DNA of 64,000 nucleotides, taken from contig CM037587.1 of the NCBI GenBank assembly GCA_021018995.1, positions 90,021,251 through 90,085,250 on the forward strand. The letters are read 5' to 3'. The position numbers and the translations under genes are program-made. Every line of letters begins with the position of its first letter. The stretch's first letter is position 1. Positions 21,854-34,338 of this stretch are shown one piece after another. The notes below the pieces were generated by a model. It was given only the letters and a program-made list of their open reading frames with translations. It was not told where the DNA came from and made no database searches. Origin of the DNA: Chloranthus sessilifolius. Lineage: Eukaryota; Streptophyta; Magnoliopsida; Chloranthales; Chloranthaceae.

Positions 21854-24209
21854 TAGACACCCCCATTTTGCCCTCTCGGAATATACATATTTGTTCGGTC
21901 AACCACTGACCTCATAACCCTGATATGGGACCATATGCTAAAACAATAGTATATGGCTGAACACAGGCTAAAACAATAGCTCTGTGGCTCAGATCCCAGC
22001 GTAGGGAGACTATATACTGAAACAATAGTATATAGTTAGAATACAGACTGACACAATAGCCTTGTATTTCAGACTAGAGACCAGACCCGTACAACCCCGA
22101 ATTAAGTGCCTAAAATCATGCACGTAATTCGATTGCACACAAAATCACGAGCATGCAATCAGTCCCTTATCAGACCAGACTTCCTTTCCCCAAACCAACT
22201 CGAGACTCAATCACGCGCCTGACACCAAACGCGCAATCGGATTAAGCGTCACATCACCGACGCACAATTGGCCTATGCCCGGCCTAGCCTCACTGTCCTT
22301 GACCCCTAAGTTTTCCCAATTAAACGCTTCGAGAGTGGCACTTAATTGGATTACACACCCCAAAATGGGGGTGCAATTAGTTCTAATGTTATTAGGACCA
22401 AAAAACTCACTGAACAAGTCAGCCGGTCACTCACTGAGTCGATGACCGACTCAAAGCGATTAAGTGTTGGAAAACTAACGCGTAATTCAGTTAAACGCCT
22501 GGAAAAGGACACGGAAGAGGCTAGCAATTTTCGAGAGAGAGAACGGAATTTTTGGGATTCCAAAACCAAAGAACTCCGAGGACAAACCCATAGAGCAACC
22601 TAGTTATGATTTCAAGTTTCAAGCTTCGAAATTTTCGACGTTTCCCCCCCCAGCAATTCTCTTAGTTTTAATTATCGTTTTTAATTTTCAGTCCGAGACC
22701 GTAGCACCCTTTTCTGACCGCAAATATATTATATATGGTTCTAATTCTCTGAATTCAGAATCAGTCCTTAATCTGACGGTCTAATTTACCGACCCTAGGC
22801 CTTAATGCAGTTCTAAAATCTTAATCTCCAGTCCTATCATTAATTTCTGGTTCTAGGTCTTAGACCCTAGAACCAGTCCTTAATCATACGCTATGATTTT
22901 CTAATTTTGGACCCGAATTCAGTCCTAAAATTCAAATTTTTATCTTAATTTCCTATTTTAATAAATCTAAAAATTCTAGATATTAATTTTAGTTTCTATA
23001 ATTCTAGTCCATAATTTAATTCACAATTATCACTCTGAAATTGACTCTGAAAAATTTAAAATACTATTTTACGGTCTAAAATTCAATTTATCTTCAATCT
23101 CAGCTACCCGATTTGCCCAAGGGAGCTTACGGAGGGTACTCGGGAACGAGGTCAATCCTCCTTAGTATAGCGGGCCCAAAACCCCTTTTTTCTTAGAATT
23201 TTAGAATTAATTAATATCTTTTCTTATATTTTTTAGTATAATTAATTAGTAGATTTATTTTATTTTAGCATACTTAATTAATTAAGTTAATTAGATTTTA
23301 GTATGATTGGTTAATTTCTTGCTTTAAATTAAAACTTAGTATGATTAATTTCATTACTTTAATTAGAATTCAGTATAGTTAATTCATTGCTTTAATTAGA
23401 ATTTTAATAAAATTAGTTTATTTATTTTAATTAGATTTTAATAAATCAGTTTATTTGTTTTAATTAGATTTTAATAAAATTAATTCCTTTGGTTAAATTA
23501 GAGTTTTAGTAAAATTAGTTTTCTATTTCAATTAGAATTCTGGTAAGACCGTTATATTTGATTTAATTAGAGTTCCAGTACAATTAGCATACTTGCTCAA
23601 TTCGAATTTTAGTACAATTAGCATGCTCAAATTAATTAGAGTTTCATTAGAATGATTACATGTGCACTCCTAATACAATTAGGAAACCTTATCACAATTA
23701 GACTTCTAATGCGATTAGGAGACTAAAATTAATCGAACTTCTAGTAGTATTAGGACACTGAATTAAATAGAATTCTAATGAGATTAGGAAACTAAATTAA
23801 TTAGACCCCTAATAGAATTATAATATTAGAATAGATCCACTCACTCTAATAAATTCACAGCTAAACTCATAACAAAATCAGGAAAGTCTAAACTAATCCG
23901 AACTCTAACAATAACGGGAAATAAAAGAAAATTAAACTATCTAAATTATAAGAAAAGACATAGCTACTGACATTTGAAGGTGGACGATTCAGGAAAGAAG
24001 TAACCCACACCCACTCTCAAGCGTGATCATTGACGTGTTGCAGCGTCGTTAAATATCTGCAGCTGGCAATCGCACAAACTAGGAACGTTCCTAGAAAACC
24101 CTTTACATTTAACATTCCAAACGCTACATCACTAGAGTCCACTTGGACAAAATTAGAGTCACTGATTCAACGAGGACCGAGAGGAACCAAGAAAAAATGC
24201 ATACCAACA
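21854..24209 (+). repeat. Outer Tat 5' LTR
   Basis: The start TGTAGACACC is the usual Tat-lineage LTR start. The end ACCAACA at 24209 is chosen because a PBS-like sequence follows. It contains inverted ATCACGCGC...GCGCAAT words at 22208-22240, AT-rich tracts (23180-23480), a GGGTACTCGGGAACGAGG segment near 23135, and many repeated AATTAGA words from 23270 to 23820. The 3' copy is not in the window, so both ends are provisional. Confidence 0.55.
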
Positions 24210-24212
24210 GGC

Positions 24213-24230
24213 TGGCGATCGCGATGGGAC
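24213..24230 (+). other. PBS-like site of the outer Tat element
   Basis: TGGCGATCGCGATGGGAC resembles the Tat/Ogre PBS type (TGGCGACTCCGCTGGGGA) with several differences. The leader 24231-24467 behind it shows no other feature. Confidence 0.45.
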
Positions 24231-24467
24231 ACTTTTGCAAACTCTTTTTCTAGATAGTTAGTTTTCATCTTATCTCCCTAATTTTTTCCTTTTCGCTGTG
24301 TTATTTAGATTCCCTTTTATATATATATGAGTCTTCGTCAAAGACTCGAGATGTCTAGTATACGAAGAGTGAGTTTGGGAGACCCACCATTGTGAAGATA
24401 TCATGACAACCCCACATACGAAGAAGAACCATTTCACAATTCTATCCCACGACAACCTGAGATTAAC

Positions 24468-26640
24468 ATGGCCGACGAGAAAAAAAATCCCTTCTCCACT
24501 CGTACACCGGTAATAATGAGAATGGGAGAGATGGTAACATCGGACAAAACCTCACCGCTCAACAGATCGTAGAACTTAGTATTCAAAGAATACAAAGAGG
24601 AGACGACAACTCCGAGGAATTGCTTCGAGGGTTGGCCACCGCATACGAAACCATTAGATCACGATAATTTTCAAAAGAACAAGAGTGACAAGATAGGCCG
24701 CCTCCTACCCCTAGCACGGTGTCAACCCGCGCCATACCATTGAGACAACCTGCCCACACATTCTTCAATGATGACTTTTTAGACAAGGTTTGCTCACGGG
24801 TCGCTCCAAAAGACAGCACTATTAAAATTGAAGATCTACCATAAATGCTCAATGAGTACATGGCTAAAAGAGAGCGCCCCGGTCACTCATTCGGATTTGA
24901 CAAATTTTGTCGGGATATCGAGTTTAATTTACCAATAGGATTTAAACCACCAACATTTATCAAATATAATGGCACGGGAAATTCGAATCATCACTTGGCC
25001 CTTTTTTGTAATGATTGTCAACCCATACGTGATAATCAAGGATTTCTCATTCACTATTTCCAATGCTCATTAGAAGGAGAAGCTTTAGATTGGTTTACGG
25101 GACTCCCGCTTTATAAGATAGAAACCTTTAATGAATTAGTCGGTCAATTCCTAGACCAATACAAACACTTGATCCAAGAGACAGTCAGTCTCAGCGATCT
25201 AATGGCAGCCAAGTAAGGACCTAATGAAGAATTTATCGACTTCGTCGCCAGATGGATAAAACTCACTGCTAGGACCGGCACCTCAATGAAAGAGAAGGAT
25301 TCGGTGGACATTATCATCGATAATACTAGAGAACCATTAAGGAGTGCACTTGTCATAAGTGATTGCCCCGACTTCACTGCACTCCACCCCCGGGTAGCTC
25401 GACTAGCATGACACATTAAAGGTGGAGACCTTACTCTATCCATAGTCACATCGAAATTGGGCTCTTCCAGTGAATCAAAATTGAAAATAATAAGAAAGCC
25501 TTAGGAACCAAATGGGTCAATACCATTATTAATCAAGGACAAAACTCTGGGAATGATAATTTCTACCCACGAAACTTCGGGCAAAATCAAAATCAGCAAT
25601 GATACACGAACCAAAACCAAGGCATTAATCAATAAAGACATGCAAACTAAAACCAAAGCCAGAACCAGAATCAGGGCCAGTATCAGAATAGGACTCAATA
25701 TTCCAATACCTATCAGAACCAGAACACGACGCAGAATCGACCGGTCCATGTGCCGATTTACAATAGTGTGCCCGCACCGCAGAACTTTAACCCAGCCAAA
25801 GGCCCCTACCAGCCGAGCCGAGAACACTATCTCCCTTTACTGGATACGATTCTCAATATTTTTCATCTCCTTAACACTCAAAATCTCTTTCAATTCTCGC
25901 AGGAAAAACCCCGCCCATGGCCGACAAATTTAGACTATAGTATATATTGTGCCTTCCATCGATATGCGAGACACAACCTAGAAGACTGTTGGATCCTCAG
26001 GGGCGTAATCTATGACATGAATGATCGGAGTCAGATCGATTGGAAAGTTCTTAGAAACCCTAACCCTAATAATGACCAACCCCAACAAAATTTAGGGATC
26101 ATTAATAACTTCATGCCCAACCACAACCAAACAACATCGGCTCAGGTCATCACCGTAGACCTCCCCGATCGATCCGCCTTCTAACCTTCCACCTTAATCA
26201 CTCGCATTCAATCCTCTACTGCTTCTACCGCACCAGCGAGAGTTCCTTCACCCCCGCATCCCTTGGCCCTGATCACTCGCATCGCCCCACTGAATCAACC
26301 TCCTTATCCAAAATTCACTCAGATACGAGTCCATTCCTTTTGGGCTAGGAGACCATTCCTCCGTAGTCACCCATCGGAACCTCCAACCCCTCCAAATCCT
26401 GAACCAATGCAATTACCACTCCCTTTGTCCGATTTTGAATCCGAGTATGGAGATCACGTTCTTCAAACTACAGCCCAAATTGCTGCATGGGTCGAAACTG
26501 TCACCCGAAAGACTCTAAGCCAAGACAACGAAATAACCACTGAGCGTTCACCGAACCTAGAAGAAAGCGAGCCAGAAGAACAGCCTGACCTGTGCGAGAC
26601 ACTGGTCTCTGCTTTCCTAGAAGAGGAAGATTACACATAG
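24468..26640 (+). pseudogene. gag: Outer Tat gag
   Basis: The start is MADEKKNPFST at 24468. Then come EELLRGLATAYETIR and the conserved capsid: LPIGFKPPTFIKYNGTGN, LIHYFQCSLEGEALDWF, FNELVGQFLDQYKHLI, then EEFIDFVARWIKLTAR. From about 25535 there is an Asn/Gln-rich linker in which NQNQ runs are interrupted by stops, followed by a finger-like YCAFHRYARHNLEDCW at about 25945-25990, matching the C-H-H-C module of Tat gags (CxYHxxxxHxTxDC). A Pro/Glu-rich C terminus (26263-26640) ends in acidic residues. Several stops and frame changes make it non-functional. Confidence 0.75.
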
Positions 26641-27134
26641 TACCTCCCACCTTAGAGTGGCTCCATTCAGGTACGCGTTCAAACCTCGAATTTCACCCAT
26701 TTTACAAATACATCCACGTCAAGCCACGCCTAGTTTGGTCAACAACTGACTTGCCCAATTTTTAAATTAGGAACAAATTACCCACCTTCGCCTTTCTCTC
26801 GAAATAAGGATTTCACGAATGCACAACCACCAGAGGGAAATGTGAGAGAAAGAGAGGTTAACTTGCCTCCCCCACCTCACATCATCCCTCCACCAATTCC
26901 CGCACCTCAACCATTCCAACCATCCACACCAAAGGCCCATCAACCCGGTTAAGAAATTGCACTCTAGCCAAAGCAAGAATACGACCTACGGTACGTCCAG
27001 AAGATCTCGGCCCAGATATGCATACTATAACTCATCAAGAAATCACATGATCATCACTGGTTATTGATAAGGACACTTGAAGACACGCAAGTGGATTAGG
27101 ATACGGCCCTAGATGAGCTTTATCAAATCACTTC
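26641..27134 (+). other. Gag-protease linker
   Basis: Proline-rich, degraded coding-like sequence (for example LPPPPHIIPPPIPAP on the plus strand near 26860-26905). No domain recognised. Confidence 0.45.
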
Positions 27135-27745
27135 GGTCATGGCGCAACCTCTAGCGCTCACTTTTATAGATGCAGATATGCCTAAAGAGTCACTCCACAG
27201 GAGTGCGGCCCCATATAACTTACAGTCATAATTAGAGGATTCTCCGTACCACATGCACTCGTTGACACAAGAGCAGGACTTAACATTTGCCCTCTCACCA
27301 TGTTAAAGATGCTCAAATACACAGAACAGGATGTCAGGCCCTCCGCACTGTCACTCATAGCTTATGATGGGTCACATCGCTTTATCAAAGGAACCATCAA
27401 GCTACAGGTTCGCTTCGAACCTGTAACAAAAGACATTACCTTCCATATTTCTGATTCTGCTAGTATGTACAATCTCATTTTAGGAAGAAAATGGTTGAAG
27501 TCAATGAAGGCCGTGGCATCCACAACCATCAATGCATAAAATTCTCATACGAGGACTCTATCATCCGTATATACACTGATGCACCCCTCCAGGAGATGGA
27601 TACTAATTATGCGGTGAGCATACCAACCGCTCACAATTATGTATTGAACACGGGTCATATTCAAAAGACTCAAATCCCTAATGAGACAACCGTTGCGGAG
27701 GTCCGTCCCCCTACCCCTCCTAGCTTTCCCCCAACGCATCGATAA
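27135..27745 (+). pseudogene. Outer Tat aspartic protease
   Basis: The frame around 27235-27540 reads IIRGFSVPHALVDTRAGLNICPL, LKMLKYTEQDVRPSALSLIAYDGS, GTIKLQVRFEPVTKDITFHI and YNLILGRKWLKSMKA. These match the Tat-type retropepsin with its GRxWL end. The active-site triplet is DTR where DTG or DNG is expected; the aspartate codon is 27264-27266, and Gly to Arg fits a G-to-A change (GGA to AGA). Enzyme activity is therefore unlikely even without the stops. Confidence 0.75.
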
Positions 27746-27799
27746 AAATTAATGAGAAGAGAGGTTCGCTCAGACCTCGCCAAATTCTATGCCATTAAC

Positions 27800-27960
27800 C
27801 CCACCGCAACAAAAGGCTGGGACCTTATGTACTAACTTGGATACGCTCCCCACACCGGGCTCGGTAAAAATAAGTAAGGTCGTGTAGGACCCGTTGTCCC
27901 AACACAAATATGTAAGAACATAGGGTTAGGTTACCAACCGGACGACCTGCAAGCCAACTT
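27800..27960 (+). pseudogene. G-patch-like domain after protease (outer Tat)
   Basis: GWDLMY, a stop, LGYAPHTGLGKNK, a stop, GRVGPVV and NIGLGYQPD follow the protease. The GYxxxxGLGKxxxG pattern is the core of the G-patch fold, a short glycine-rich nucleic-acid or helicase-binding segment. The equivalent place in the inner Tat element holds a similar segment, so this is a shared part of the polyprotein. Confidence 0.55.
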
Positions 27961-29565
27961 GTCCCCTACCTCACCAAAATGGTCTCTATATGACCACTAT
28001 GCCTATGGGACCACTGAGAAAGCAGATGTGCCAAAGCATAAGGAAGTGTCCTTCACTAGATCCCAAGAAGTGAAAATTGAGCGAATGACTGAAGCATTTA
28101 ATGATTTAACCAATTTAAATGATGATATTGATAAACCGCTCAAAAGAGTCAAGCCCATATTTGACACTAAGGAATTTGCAGAAGAGAGGAGAGAAAAACC
28201 CCTACAACTCGACCCATGAGTAGAAGATTGGGAATCCACTGACGACGAAGATTTTCACATAGCAGCCATGTAAGACAGTAAAGAGCAATTATGTTTAACA
28301 TGAGAGGAAGATGATACTCCACAAGAAAATCTTAACTTGCATAGCATCCGCCTCGGCCTTGGTCTTCGGGGATGGGAATGCCCTTGGGACTCCTCTTGCA
28401 TCACTTACCCATACCAACCAGCTGTGGGGCATGCTCCACCATATTAAAGCGCTTCGCTAGTTGGACCCGACACTCTACGATAGAAGAATTGAATCATTCC
28501 AACCTCGTGACCACCAACACAAATAACGACCGACTCAGCTACCGGCACAAGAAATAGAAAATCCCAATGGTCATCCGATTGACGTAGGAGGAAACACTCG
28601 CATCACCCTCATAGGATTTGAAGAGGAACTTGAATTAGACACTACTACATCTCCAGATTTGCCGTAACTCTAAATATTTTAGAAATCTCTAGAGGAAGAG
28701 TGGCAACCTCCCCCAAGTGATGACGAGGAGTACTGGATAGACCTCCTGGCACTCAAGTTAGCAGAGTGAGCCAATCTAGGACTTCAACTACTATCAGATC
28801 AAGAAGATGAATTCGATACTGTCTCCGACTCCAACCTAGAGGGATGGAAATGTCCTTGGGAATCTCCTTGCATTCTCCACCATTATCAACCTCGCTGCCG
28901 AGCATACGCACTCATCCTAACATATTATGAAGATCAAGGAAAAGAACTCACTACCCCTGAGGATCCTTTGAGAGATCCTCCTCAGTGGGAAGAATAACAC
29001 TCTTACAACCTAGAGGATGATAGTTCAATTGACAACGATCTTCAGAGCTTCTTCGAAGAAGAGGCGATCAATGTGGCAAAAGAAATCCAAATGTTAGTGC
29101 CACTGTCACCAGTGTTACTCATTCAAAAGATCTCATCAGATGAGGACTCCAAAAAAAAATGCCAAATTCACAACAAGTCCGTATTTCTTGAAGAATCACC
29201 CCAACGGCTCCAGCAGCCGTCTCACTCCCTCAACTAGAGGAAGCAATTCTCCCGGTGTCCCTTGAGGCGACTGACCTTGTACCATATTTATTATCAAAAA
29301 TATAAAAAAATAGAAAAAATAGAAAACCCTAAAAATTTAGAAATATAAAATCTAAAAAAATAAAAAAACTTCAAAAAAGAAAGGGAACTATTCATCCCGA
29401 ACCAAATTTGTAGCCAACAAAGAGACTTTTCTCCTAAGGTTTCTATCTCATTCTCCGCATGAGGATGTAAAACATCCCGTCTAAACAATAAGCCAGTGAT
29501 CATACCGGAAGTCATACTTCGTGACTTTGAGAGAAGAATCAGTAGTCTAGACCTTCACCTTACTA
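27961..29565 (+). pseudogene. Acidic linker with two GW-CPW-C modules (outer Tat)
   Basis: A long, stop-ridden Asp/Glu-rich region lies between protease and RT. It holds two copies of a module: GWECPWDSSCITYPYQP at 28370-28420 and GWKCPWESPCILHHYQP at 28842-28892. Each is preceded by acidic runs (ESTDDEDFH; DQEDEFDTVSDS) and the second is followed by EDPLRDPPQWEE. I do not recognise the module as a named domain. From 29280 to 29400 the sequence is AT-rich and not coding-like. Confidence 0.5.
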
Positions 29566-30450
29566 AAATCTCTCAGTCATAGATTGTGCGAAGGAAGGGA
29601 TACCTTTTGCAAAATCAGATCCCAAGTGTACCAATTTTGCAATATATGAACTTACTAAGGATGAAAAAAGAATGGCAGTTGTCCAGGAGGCACTGGACTT
29701 CCAACAGGTTATCAAGTGGTTCGATGAGCAAACCCAAGCTGCCGCGGAACCCATAGAAGAACTTAACTTTTGCACTGAAGAGAAACCCAAGAAGTTACTG
29801 ATTAATGCAATGCTCAACTCCAACAAATGCCAACAAATTACACAAATCCTGTATGAACACTTCGATTCCTTCGCGTGGTCCTACGAGGACATGCCCGATT
29901 TAGACCCAAGTTTAGTGGAACATCGCCTCATCTTAGAACCCGATGCAAAGCCTGTTAAGCAGAAACTCCGTAGGATGCACCCACAAACCGTCCTTCAAGT
30001 TAAAGAGGAAGTTGACAAGTTACACAAAGCCAAATTTATCTGAGTCGCTCTTTACCCTAAGTGGGTCACCAACATAGTACCCGTCGCCAAGAAAGACGGT
30101 AGAGTATGGGTTTGCATCAACTTTCGAAACCTCAACCAAGCGTGCCCAAAAGATGACTACCCACTTCCACACATTGACACTCTAGTCGACAACACCGCGG
30201 GACATGAGATGCTATCCTTTATAGATGGTTTCTCTGGATATAATCAGATTAAATTAGTAAAATCCAACCAAGAGAAGACTTCCTTCATCACACCATGGGG
30301 AACATACTATTACATCATTATGCTTTTTGGGCTCAAGAACATAGGAGCCACATATCAATGTGTCATGATGGCTATCTTTCACGACATGATGCATAAGTGT
30401 GTAGAAATCTACATCAATGACATATTAGTGAAGTCCTAAATGCGAGTAGG
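29566..30450 (+). pseudogene. pol: Outer Tat reverse transcriptase
   Basis: The frame gives DFDSFAWSYEDMPDLDPSLVEH-type sequence, then CINFRNLNQACPKDDYPLPH, LSFIDGFSGYNQIKL and FITPWGTYYYIIMLFGLKN. The catalytic box reads YINDILVKS, where YVDDILVKS is normal. The first catalytic aspartate is an asparagine (codon 30416-30418), consistent with a G-to-A change. Frame 2 runs on with only stops: TGA at about 30041 (FI-stop-VALYPKW, where Arg is usual) and TAA at 30437. Related to the intact-box RT of the inner element. Confidence 0.85.
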
Positions 30451-31860
30451 ACACATTGAAGCGCTCCGACTGGCGTTACAAAGAGCTAAGAAATATCAGC
30501 TAAAAATGAACCTAAAGAAATGTGTCTTCGGGGTCACTTCCGAAAAATTACTTGGTTTCATAGTTAGTAAGTGAGGGATCGAGGTTGACCCTACAAAAGT
30601 CAGAGCCATCCTCGAGATGCCACCTCTTAGTAATATCAAAGAGTTACGAGGCTTGATAGAAAGATTGCAATTCATCAGGAGATTTATATCCCAGCATTCA
30701 GATAGATGTGATTCTTTCTACAGACTACTTAAAGGAGAAGCTGAGTATAAATGGGATGATCAATGTCAGCAAGCCTTCGACAACATCAAGAAGTACCTCC
30801 TTAACCCGCCAATACTATAGCCACCTGTCCTCAGAAGACCCCTAATTCTATACCTCTCAGCAAACGATAAAGCAATGAGAGTAATTCTGGGACAATATGA
30901 AGAAGACGGTAAAAGAGAGAAGGCCATCTACTACCTCAGCAGGACAATGGTCAAATATGAACGAAAATAAACTTCGATGGAGAAGACTTGCCTCACATTA
31001 GTGTGGACCTCTACCAAATTACGAAACTACTTTTGAGCACATAAAATACTAGTGCTAGCCTGAATGGACCCTCTGAAGTATGTATTCAAAAAGCCCACGA
31101 CATCAGAAAAGATCGCTCGCTGGCATATGCTATTGCAAGAATTCGACATCACTTACGTCACGCAGAAATCGATCAAACGACAAACAATCACCGATTACCT
31201 TACAGATCTCTCACTCCCTAGTGATGAACCCATACACGCAGATTTTCCCGATGAAGACCTATTTGCAATTCATAATGAAGAGCCCGATAAGACGTTATGG
31301 ACCCTTTATTTTGACAATACTCAAAATCACAAAGGAAAAGGCATCGGGATAGTCCTCCTAAGCCCAGAAGGAGTTGTCATACCTAAAGTTTTTTAGCTAG
31401 ATTTCCCTATCACTAAGAATGTCACAGAATACGAAGCCTTTATAGCTGGACTGCGAGCAGCGCTACAATTAGGTGTTAAACAGTTAAAAACCATCGGTGA
31501 TTCTAAACTAGTAATTTCACAAGTCATAGGAGAATGGAAAACTAAGGAAAGGAGACTAATGGCATACCTAGAACCCACTCAATATTTAGTAAAGAAATTT
31601 GAAAGAATCTCTTTCACGCACATCCCTAGATTAGAAAATAAGCTCGCTAATTCCTTTACCACACTAGCCTTGGTCATCCAAATACCTATTGGGTAAAATA
31701 CCAAGACCTTCATCGAAAAGCTGACAACACCCGCCCACGAGGTAGCATGGACCGTCAACAGAGAATTACCTATCTTTCCCATGAGTACAGAATCAAAAGA
31801 AGCACTCGCTCCAAAAAAGCACGTCAAGACAAACTAAAGTCGCTATGTTCATATTTGAAA
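30451..31860 (+). pseudogene. pol: Outer Tat RT end and dual RNase H
   Basis: It continues the RT connection (LKMNLKKCVFGVTSEKLLGFIVS, then GLIERLQFIRRFIS). The first RNase H follows: LILYLSANDKAMRVILGQ, EKAIYYLSRTMVKYE, LVWTSTKLRNYF. After a tether (ARWHMLLQEFDITYVTQKSI) comes a second RNase H: WTLYFDNTQNHKGKGIGIVL, TEYEAFIAGLRAALQLG and TIGDSKLVISQV, with D-E-D positions kept. Two RNase H regions are a hallmark of the Tat branch. Most of the region stays in one frame broken by nonsense codons, several at places where CGA would give TGA. Confidence 0.8.
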
Positions 31861-33150
31861 AATGACCGACCGATGATGGGCAACCGTGGTATTTTGACAT
31901 CTGAAATTTCTTGAAACATCAACACGTCCCTCAATATGCCACGAAGATCAAAAGGAAGACTATAAGGAACCGATGCGCCCAATTCTGCATACTCATCAAA
32001 ACATTATACAAAAAGGCCTTCACTAAAGGAGTACTACTACGATGCGTCATGACTACCAAAGGACAATACATCATCCGAGAAGCACACGCCAGTGCCTGCG
32101 GTGCCCACTCTGGTAGACAGAGACTCGCCGATCAAGTTACACGACAAGGCTACTTCTAGCCAACAATGATCAGAGATAGCTACCTCTATGTCCAATCCTA
32201 CAAACAATGCCAAGAACACGCCACACTTGTCAAAGCTCCATCAGTTGCATTGAATACTATGACTTCACCATGGCCATTTTTTATGTGGGCCTTCAATGTC
32301 ATTGGACCTTTCACAGACACAGTTGGGAACACACACAAGCACGCGTTCATACTTACAGCAACTGAATACTACACCAAATGGGCAGAAGCTGAATCCTATG
32401 TCAGAATCATCACTTCAACACTCGTTAGATTTATTGTTCAGAATATCATCACCAGGTTTAGAGTACCTAGGATGTTTGTCACTGATAACGGACCACAGTT
32501 CATCACAGAGAAGATAAAGAAATTATGTAAGAAGTACGGCATCGATCTACGCCACTCATCACTGTTCTACCCTTAAGACAATGGACAGGCAGAAGCTATG
32601 AATAAAATGCTGATTCGAATCTTGAAATTCACAGTAGAAGCAAACAATGGAGCCAACTGACCTGAACGACTACCAGAAGAACTCTTGACCTATAGGACTT
32701 CTATTCGTACGGCCACTGGCCAAACTCCCTACCTCCTTACCTATGGGATGGAGGTAGTCCTACCATATGAGATACAAGTACCATCCTTATGGATTTAACT
32801 CGATGATGAGCTTTCCTTAGACGAGAGGAGAATCGCCCTGCTCACGCAGCTAGAGCAACTCGATGAAACACGTCTAAGGGCAGCTGATCACGCTCACTCA
32901 TATCAGAGGAGAGTGGCCAGGCCTTATGATAAGAAACTCCTTGAACGAACCTTAATATTTGAGAATTAGTCTTGAAGAAGATCATGCCTTCCAAGCACGC
33001 CCATCCGAAAGGGAAACTGAAATCGAACTGGAAAGACCCATATGTCATAACAGCCACATAGCTTGAGAATGCCTACAAAATGGCAAACCAAGACGGGGAA
33101 GAACTCCCTAGCCCTTGGAACTCCATGTACCTTAGAAAATATTACCCTTA
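31861..33150 (+). pseudogene. pol: Outer Tat integrase
   Basis: The zinc-binding part reads HASACGAHSGRQRLADQV and YVQSYKQCQEHA; the first of the two expected cysteines is Tyr. The core reads WPFFMWAFNVIGPF with the first catalytic Asp changed to Asn (codon 32295-32297), MFVTDNGPQFI with Asp present, and a stop then DNGQAEAMNKML with Glu present. The C terminus (YRTSIRTATGQTPYLLTYGM, then WNSMYLRKYYP) ends at 33150. The inner element inserted at 33151, one base past the stop. Several stops also make it inactive. Confidence 0.85.
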
Positions 33151-33155
33151 GCCCT
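33151..33155. repeat. Target site duplication GCCCT, left copy
   Basis: GCCCT at 33151-33155 matches 53669-53673 exactly, at the outer ends of the two LTRs of the inner Tat element. Confidence 0.9.
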
Positions 33156-33880
33156 TGTGCAACCGTGGGATTTTTTACGATCCCGTCGCGACGTTGCGCT
33201 CTCTAACGAAAAAAAATGGAGTCGCCACCCGGAGCTTTCGGTGTCTCGAGATACCTAGTTCATTTTTATGAGAACCTAAGTGCTAAAAATATGACTTTGA
33301 ATCCGGTCCACACCAAAGGCTCTTAGGTAGGGGCTTCGGTTATCGATCGGGAAGGTGTTCGGCACCCGATCAACCCGCTTAACGCGGTCTCTACTAATGG
33401 CCAAAAATAAAATGATGTAAAAGACAAGAAAATGGTTCCCTCTTGCCCAAATGGGCCTCCAATCCTATTTGTGCCCCTCCGTTCCTACCGAAAATTTGGT
33501 GGCGTAACGGCACAAATGAGAGGATGGAGGGAGCTAGAAAGAGATAGGAGAAGAAAGGGGAGAGCCGGAGCCCTTGGGCCCTTGTAGCACCGTAGAGGAG
33601 CCTTGTGTGGCTTGCTTTGATGAGCTCTTAAAGGCTTTGTATGGTGGAAAATGGGGTTCTAACTCTTAGGACTTAAAGCTAAGAGATAGGGGATGGAGGC
33701 TAGGGGATCACACACACCTAGGGTAAGGGTTTTGGATGCAAGAACAAGCTTGAAATGAGGTTTTGGAATTCTGGAATTTGGATGAAAATAGTGCACAAAA
33801 GGGAGGAAGAACTTCTCACTTTGAGCTCTTTCTCTCTTAAGTAAATTTCTCAACCCTTAAACTAAGGGGAGGGGGGCTCT

Positions 33881-33889
33881 ACTTATAGG
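33881..33889 (-). promoter_or_regulatory. LTR TATA box (3' LTR copy)
   Basis: Minus-strand CCTATAAGTAGAGCCCC. The 5' LTR copy has the better box TATAAATA at 52907-52900. It would drive the genomic RNA of the inner element. Confidence 0.6.
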
Positions 33890-34166
33890 AAAATGGTGGA
33901 TTAGGAGATCACTTAGATGCTAATTGGAGTTAGCAATTAGGTAATCTCAAATCTAAGGTTTCCTAGGATTTTGAGAGCTTAGAAAGGTGTGAAGGTGGTT
34001 CTAATGGCGAAAGATGGGGTGAGGCTTTAAGCCACTTGGAGGGTTGCAAATAGGTAAGGAATGGGTGCAACAAGACTATCAAAACGTACCCCAAAGGTTG
34101 AGGTGGTCAACAAGTCAAACCCCAAACACAAAATTCAGGGTAAAAACCCAATGTTACAATTCATAT

Positions 34167-34338
34167 GCCTGGCGCAACTATTAGTTGCGCCAGGCAAATG
34201 TACAGTAAAACAGTATTGAACAATAGCCTAGAAGTTGACCTCGCGAGGGGTGGGGGAAAAAGACTTGGCGCAACTATTAGTTGTGCCAGGCAAATCCAGG
34301 GGGAAAATGGCCTGGCGCAACTATTAGTTGCGCCAGGC
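34167..34338. promoter_or_regulatory. Three 27-29-bp palindromes in U3 (GGCGCAACTA / TAGTTGCGCC)
   Basis: Copies lie at 34167-34195, 34264-34290 and 34310-34338. The arm is GCCTGGCGCAACTA, followed by a central T and the exact reverse complement in copies 1 and 3. Copy 2 has a T for C in the right arm. They sit about 280-450 bp upstream of the LTR TATA box. The same palindrome recurs upstream of both antisense genes (36634-36756; 41029-41218) and in the 5' LTR (53210-53284). Confidence 0.85.

Noticed and set aside
26055-26071. Telomere-like AAACCCTAACCCTAAT
   Set aside because: Only two repeats, within the gag coding frame where it encodes Asn-Pro runs.
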